Shown: positions 43,104 to 46,271 of the stretch, piece after piece
Layout: every line of letters begins with the position of its first letter
Numbering within the stretch: the first letter of the stretch is position 1
NCBI GenBank assembly: GCA_026129765.1
Contig: JAHCHP010000023.1
Location: 1 to 46,271 of the forward strand
Direction of reading: 5' to 3'
DNA length: 46,271 bases
From: Fimbriimonadia bacterium
GTDB lineage: Bacteria; Armatimonadota; Fimbriimonadia; Fimbriimonadales; GBS-DC
Translations under genes and position numbers: made by a program
Notes under the pieces: model-generated
Database searches by the model: none
Seen by the model: the letters and a program-made list of their open reading frames with translations, nothing else
What the model was told of the DNA's origin: nothing

Positions 43104-43743
43104 TAGAATCTCCTCCTGAGACGGGGGATGCCTCCGCTTGCTCAGGCGCTGGAGACCCCGCTTCTACTTTATTACTTGTTTCTTTAGGTTCCGCATTACT
43201 TGTTTCTTTAGGTTCCGAAACGGGCTTGTCGGTCCGCTTTTTGGGAACCATAAACATGCTCATCATGCGACCTTCCATAATCGGTGGACGGTCCATGGCG
43301 CCGTGTTCTTGTAAGGCTTCGGCAATCTGTTCCAACAATCTCCGTCCATTGTCCGGTCGCGTAATTTCGCGGCTTCGGAAGATGACCGTGAATTTGATCT
43401 TATCGCCTTCTTTCAAGAACTCAGAAGCGTTGCGAATTTTGACATCAATATCGTGCTTGCCGATATTGGGTCTCAAGCGAATCGTTTTGAGTTCCGACTG
43501 CTTGTGTTTCTTTTTTGTATCGCGTTCTTGTTTCTCTTGTTCGTACTTGTATTTCCCGTAGTCCAGGATTCGACAGACGGGCGGGTTCGCGTTCGGCGCA
43601 ACTTCCACAAGGTCTAACCCTCGTTCTTTGGCAAGCGCCTGAGCGCGTTTAACTGGCACCACGCCCATCTGTGTTCCGACTTCGTCGATTAAGCGCACTT
43701 CACGCGCTCGGATTCGATGATTGACTCTGTAATTTTTCTCTAT
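42982..43743 (-). CDS. infC: Translation initiation factor IF-3, apparent ATA start and long C-terminal tail
   Basis: IF-3 sets start-codon choice on the 30S subunit. The core has AREVRLIDEVGTQMGVVPV, LVEVAPNANPPVCRILDYGK and MEGRMMSMFMVPKKR. The first standard codon in frame is GTG 43698, but conserved residues (VNHRIRARE) lie upstream of it. The best start is ATA 43743, with GAGG ten bases before it, giving about 253 residues; rare starts are known for infC in other bacteria. After the core comes a low-complexity tail of about 80 residues with an EPKETSN duplication, which overlaps rpmI by 122 bases. It leads the infC-rpmI-rplT-pheST operon. Confidence 0.93.
   Translation of the reverse strand: MEKNYRVNHRIRAREVRLIDEVGTQMGVVPVKRAQALAKERGLDLVEVAPNANPPVCRILDYGKYKYEQEKQERDTKKKHKQSELKTIRLRPNIGKHDIDVKIRNASEFLKEGDKIKFTVIFRSREITRPDNGRRLLEQIAEALQEHGAMDRPPIMEGRMMSMFMVPKKRTDKPVSEPKETSNAEPKETSNKVEAGSPAPEQAEASPVSGGDSNAENQNQQNGRETIQADGERQTDAQTRVEQPPVSEQSALA
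43171..43218 (-). repeat. 24-base tandem duplication in the infC tail
   Basis: Two adjacent 24-base units (43171-43194 and 43195-43218) differ only in their last base and encode the EPKETSN-type repeat in the IF-3 tail. Confidence 0.9.
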
Positions 43744-43779
43744 GGCTTTCGAACCTCGCGTAGGGTATTTCGCGCGTAA

Positions 43780-43787
43780 AGTATACC
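43780..43787 (-). promoter_or_regulatory. Putative -10 element of infC (GGTATACT)
   Basis: GGTATACT on the minus strand, 36 bases before the ATA start. The leader would be about 30 bases, too short for a large riboswitch. Confidence 0.5.
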
Positions 43788-43819
43788 TAATTTGCGCGAA
43801 GAGGAATCAAGCATGTTCC

Positions 43820-44335
43820 TCATTCGGCGAGAATATCCGCAATCGCTTTGATAATGCGCTGCTCGCCTTCTTCAGAATAGCCGACTTCCACAAGACGGAT
43901 GATGCCTCGCTTATCCACCACATAGAGTGTGGGGAAGGCATCGACTCGGAACTGGTTCATCACCGCTTTGCCTTCTGCCGGCGGCACCGTGATCGGGTAG
44001 GTCATGCTGTTATCTTCCACGAAGCGGCGCACTTCTTGCTCAGAACCCGACTGTAAAGCGATTCCAATGACGGAGACGCCTCGCTTCGCGTATTTATCGT
44101 GCAGTTCCTGAAGGAACGGAATCGCGGCTTTGCAGGGACCACACCAGGTCGCCCAAAAGTCGATGACATAGGCGCGGTTTTGCTTGCCGCCCATTTTGAT
44201 TTCGCTACCGTTCAGATCGGTCATCGCTGCGGCAGGCAGTTTCTGCCCTCGCTTCAGTTCCGCGTTGGCGGGAAGCATCATCATCACAAAACCGAGAACC
44301 AAGATAAACATGGCTGCAACCAGAATATTTTTCAT
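43820..44335 (-). CDS. Exported thioredoxin-fold protein (TlpA/ResA-like)
   Basis: The 171-residue protein has an N-terminal membrane or signal segment (LVAAMFILVLGFVMMMLPA) and a thioredoxin fold with active site WCGPC (Cys65/Cys68), then PITVPPAEG and the cis-Pro block AFPTLYVVDKRG. It probably acts as a periplasmic disulfide reductase, as in cytochrome c or metalloprotein maturation. Its start has GAGGAGG upstream, and the promoter-like GCTATAAT (44367-44374) is close. Confidence 0.88.
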   Translation of the reverse strand: MKNILVAAMFILVLGFVMMMLPANAELKRGQKLPAAAMTDLNGSEIKMGGKQNRAYVIDFWATWCGPCKAAIPFLQELHDKYAKRGVSVIGIALQSGSEQEVRRFVEDNSMTYPITVPPAEGKAVMNQFRVDAFPTLYVVDKRGIIRLVEVGYSEEGEQRIIKAIADILAE

Positions 44336-44366
44336 GGAAAACCTCCTCTTTGAATTGCTACTATCA

Positions 44367-44374
44367 ATTATAGC
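44367..44374 (-). promoter_or_regulatory. Putative -10 element (GCTATAAT) of the thioredoxin-like gene
   Basis: A perfect TATAAT preceded by GC on the minus strand, 31 bases before ATG 44335. Confidence 0.5.
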
Positions 44375-44408
44375 ACAGAATCGGGTACGAATGAACCTTT
44401 TTTAGGTT

Positions 44409-44744
44409 TCAAGATTCTTGGGCTTCGGCACATTGTTGGCAATCAAGCCAATTTTCCGAAGGCAGGTGGGGCAGGGCTTCCTTGGCGATTCCCCGCTTGA
44501 ACACCGGACGATAAAGCGTGTCGCCTTCCGCATAGGCAACGCCGCAGGTATGGCAATTCGTTGTTTGCTGCAGGGTCATGGGCGTGTAACCACTGATCAC
44601 CCAGCCCGCATGTCCCACATGGGTGGCTAATGACTCAAGCGCAGCGCGCACTGTCCGCGATTTATTCCCATGGTAATACAGACTGGACAGTTCGTCCAGG
44701 AGTTGCACCGTTTCATGGTTTAATGTAAAATTCAGTCGTTTCAT
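44409..44744 (-). CDS. Ribbon-helix-helix protein with two CxxC pairs
   Basis: The 111-residue protein begins MKRLNFTLNHETVQLLDELS with the basic NKSRTVRAALESL helix, as in CopG-type ribbon-helix-helix DNA-binding domains. A separate C-terminal part has two Cys pairs (C64/C67 and C102/C105), a likely zinc-binding or redox site. Such a fusion would suit a small metal- or redox-sensing regulator. ATG 44744 has AGGT upstream. It diverges from the flagellin gene. I do not know a named family with this layout. Confidence 0.65.
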   Translation of the reverse strand: MKRLNFTLNHETVQLLDELSSLYYHGNKSRTVRAALESLATHVGHAGWVISGYTPMTLQQTTNCHTCGVAYAEGDTLYRPVFKRGIAKEALPHLPSENWLDCQQCAEAQES

Positions 44745-45054
44745 TGCTTAAACCTATCGATTTATTATACCGCTTTTTATCTCATTTCTTGAATCTTAGC
44801 CTCAAATGAACTCGGGACAGAGTCGACCAAAACGAATTCCTCGTATTTTGCGCAGGTACCTGTTACTTTTACGATGTTTAATGAAACCTGGTAATTTTTC
44901 AGAGAAACTGAAGCAAGTAGCTTTCCAGAATGAAGTTTTGGAGACGGAGGCGCATTAGCGCCGAAGGCAAACGGGGCGAGACAACCCGGCGGGGGATACA
45001 CCGCCCCGTTTCGAATGCTCTGAGGATTGATCATTTCAAGGAGGAGTCTACTCA
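44745..45054 (+). ncRNA. Structured flagellin leader (candidate regulatory RNA)
   Basis: The 310-base gap upstream of flagellin has no convincing gene; a 92-codon minus-strand frame (44777-45055) is unlikely. On the plus strand it holds a hairpin GGCGC-atta-GCGCC (44949-44962), the linker GAAGGC, and a 10-bp stem AAACGGGGCG/CGCCCCGTTT (44969-44978 with 45002-45011) that encloses CCC-GGC-GGG. The leader then runs to the ribosome site AGGAGG. This could be a riboswitch-like or protein-bound leader. I could not match it to c-di-GMP, glycine or other known classes by eye. Confidence 0.45.
44764..44771 (-). promoter_or_regulatory. Putative -10 element (GGTATAAT) of the RHH/zinc gene
   Basis: A perfect TATAAT preceded by GG on the minus strand, 19 bases before ATG 44744. 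Confidence 0.5.
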
Positions 45055-46271
45055 ATGAGTTTACGTATCAATACCAATATGTCCTCGCTGAACGCGCTGC
45101 GAAACGTTCAAGGGGCTGCAGACGGCTTCGGTCGTTCAATTGAAAAACTGGCATCCGGTCTGCGCGTCAATCGCGGCTCGGACGACCCAGCCGGACTGAT
45201 TCGCTCAGAAGACCTTCGAGCGCAAATCTCAGGACTCGAACAGGCGATTTCCAACTCTCAGGACGCTGCGAACTTGGTGAAGACAGCAGAGGGAGGCTTG
45301 GAAGAGGTGCATAATCTTCTGCGTAGTATGCGCCAATTGGCGGTTCACGCGGGGAACACAGGTACCAACGACTTGACGGCGCTGCAGGCAGACCAAAACC
45401 AGATTCGTTCGGCTCTCGACAGTATCAACCGAATCGCGCAGCAAACCCAGTTTGGCTCGAAGAAACTGTTGGACGGCACGGCGGGCGTCAGCACGGCGGT
45501 GACCAACACGAATCTGTTGGGCGGTGTTTTCTTTGGCGGAACCATTGCAGGCACAGCGATCGCATCGGGCGATGTATCGATTGCGATGGTCACAACCGCT
45601 TCGCGCGCTTCGGTGGCAGGCGCAGCCACTTATGCGGCGTTAACCAGCACGGTGGCGGCAGGAAGCGTGGTGATTAACGGGCAAACCGTCAGCATGAACG
45701 GCACCGAAACCCTGGAAAGCTTCATCAATAAGATCAACTCATTCTCCAGTACAACTGGCGTTGTGGCGGAAGCCAGTATCTCCGGTGGCAGCTATGTCGT
45801 GAACCTGCGCCAGCAGACCTATGGCGCGAACTTCAAGGTGGATTTCAACGACTCAACGGGATTAGTGCGTCAGGGCGCGACTCTGGTGGCTGGACGCAAC
45901 GCGCAATTTACGGTGTCGCTCAATACCGCCTCTGGCGTGACCAGTGTTCTGTTCCAGGGTGGACGGGCATCCAGCGATAACGGTTTGCGCTTAACTGATA
46001 CGAACGGCAATGTGCTGCTTTTGACCGAGTTTGCCAACAACAGTGTGACCGGCGCGTTGACCGCTGCCGCAAGAATCACAACTGGCGAATTGCAGTTCCA
46101 GGTGGGCGCGAATTCGGCGCAGACGGTTCGACTCTCTTTGAACAACTTGGGAACCACTCAGTTGGGGACGAGCGCTGTGGCGGGTATGAGCCTGGCAGAT
46201 GTGGATGTGACCGCGACCGGCGGTGCGGAGGACGCCTTGAAAATCATCGATTCAGCGATTGCGCAAGTGTC
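45055..46271 (+). CDS. fliC: Flagellin (3' end beyond window)
   Basis: The gene runs open to the window edge (at least 405 residues). The N-terminal D0/D1 part is typical: MSLRINTNMSSLNALRNVQG, then SIEKLASGLRVNRGSDDPAG, SQDAANLVKTAEGGLEEVH and RQLAVHAGNTGTND, followed by QTQFGSKKLLDG. The middle is variable and Thr/Ser/Ala-rich; the C-terminal D1/D0 half has just begun (GAEDALKIIDSAIAQV). ATG 45055 has AGGAGG about nine bases upstream. It is the filament subunit; its promoter could not be assigned to a sigma-28 type. Confidence 0.96.
   Translation, partial: MSLRINTNMSSLNALRNVQGAADGFGRSIEKLASGLRVNRGSDDPAGLIRSEDLRAQISGLEQAISNSQDAANLVKTAEGGLEEVHNLLRSMRQLAVHAGNTGTNDLTALQADQNQIRSALDSINRIAQQTQFGSKKLLDGTAGVSTAVTNTNLLGGVFFGGTIAGTAIASGDVSIAMVTTASRASVAGAATYAALTSTVAAGSVVINGQTVSMNGTETLESFINKINSFSSTTGVVAEASISGGSYVVNLRQQTYGANFKVDFNDSTGLVRQGATLVAGRNAQFTVSLNTASGVTSVLFQGGRASSDNGLRLTDTNGNVLLLTEFANNSVTGALTAAARITTGELQFQVGANSAQTVRLSLNNLGTTQLGTSAVAGMSLADVDVTATGGAEDALKIIDSAIAQV

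Noticed and set aside
44940..45054. c-di-GMP (GEMM) or glycine riboswitch in the flagellin leader
   Set aside because: The GCAAAC and CCGAAGG-like fragments are partial; the other conserved segments of both classes are missing.
44777..45055. 92-codon minus-strand frame in the flagellin leader
   Set aside because: It has no domain or ribosome site, and it runs through the structured leader on the opposite strand.
1..46271. CRISPR arrays, tRNA or rRNA genes, complete insertion sequences
   Set aside because: No regular direct-repeat/spacer array, no tRNA-like cloverleaf and no transposase gene were seen.

Overview
The window comes from a bacterial chromosome with an outer envelope. It carries a PEP-CTERM secreted protein, an RND/adaptor efflux pair, flagellar stator and flagellin genes, and housekeeping operons (infC-rpmI-rplT-pheST, rpsB-tsf, pyrH-frr-uppS). 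Coding density is high and most genes are fairly GC-rich, often with runs of GCGC. This mix, the leaderless-looking promoters and the PEP-CTERM signal would fit Armatimonadota or a similar deep-branching diderm lineage. That placement is inference; I cannot run a phylogeny.

Layout. 1-3360 is an AT-richer accessory block: a phospholipase A2-like Cys-rich protein cut by the window edge, a WD40-like lipoprotein, a Cys-rich gene broken at a T8 run, and an unknown helical protein. 3725-9040 holds ileS, a TPR/membrane protein, a ComEC-like hydrolase lipoprotein (minus strand) and an HD phosphohydrolase. 9092-17947 is a heavy-metal (probably copper) locus, all on the plus strand: Cys-rich small protein, exported tandem HMA protein, CopZ-like chaperone, CPH-type P1B ATPase, adaptor with an embedded metal-binding insert, and RND pump. 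17964-21925 (minus) is rpsB-tsf, a terminator, then pyrH-frr-uppS. 22300-28694 carries the PEP-CTERM protein, metK (minus), an AlbA_2/HATPase regulator-like protein, and the purine pair guaA-hpt. 28858-32750 has motA-motB, argF (minus), a small membrane protein and marC (minus). 32826-38591 has a Uma2 protein, an antitoxin with a frameshifted PIN toxin, a sugar-type ABC ATPase plus permease, an M24 peptidase and a fasciclin protein. 38592-39268 is a repeat-filled non-coding stretch. 39269-43743 (minus) is infC-rpmI-rplT-pheS-pheT. The end holds a thioredoxin-like protein, a ribbon-helix-helix/zinc protein and the start of a flagellin gene with a strongly structured leader.

How the genes work together. 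The metal locus forms a coherent export route: small binding proteins pass metal to the P-type ATPase (inner membrane) and to the adaptor/RND pump (trans-envelope). No outer-membrane channel is present in the window. motAB and flagellin belong to motility but are encoded far apart. Most of the rest is translation, nucleotide and methionine-cycle housekeeping.

The most notable points are: a PheT that lacks the tRNA-binding (B2) domain; infC, whose conserved N-terminus lies upstream of any ATG/GTG/TTG and appears to start at ATA, and whose low-complexity tail overlaps rpmI by 122 bases; a recurrent GGTATNAT/GCTATAAT promoter element, sometimes only 6-9 bases before the start codon; a structured flagellin leader; an adaptor with a metal-binding insert in an unusual position; and several frameshifted or phase-variable-looking genes. 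I did not find one clear, wholly new multi-gene system. The 1-3360 block and the flagellin leader are the best places to look.
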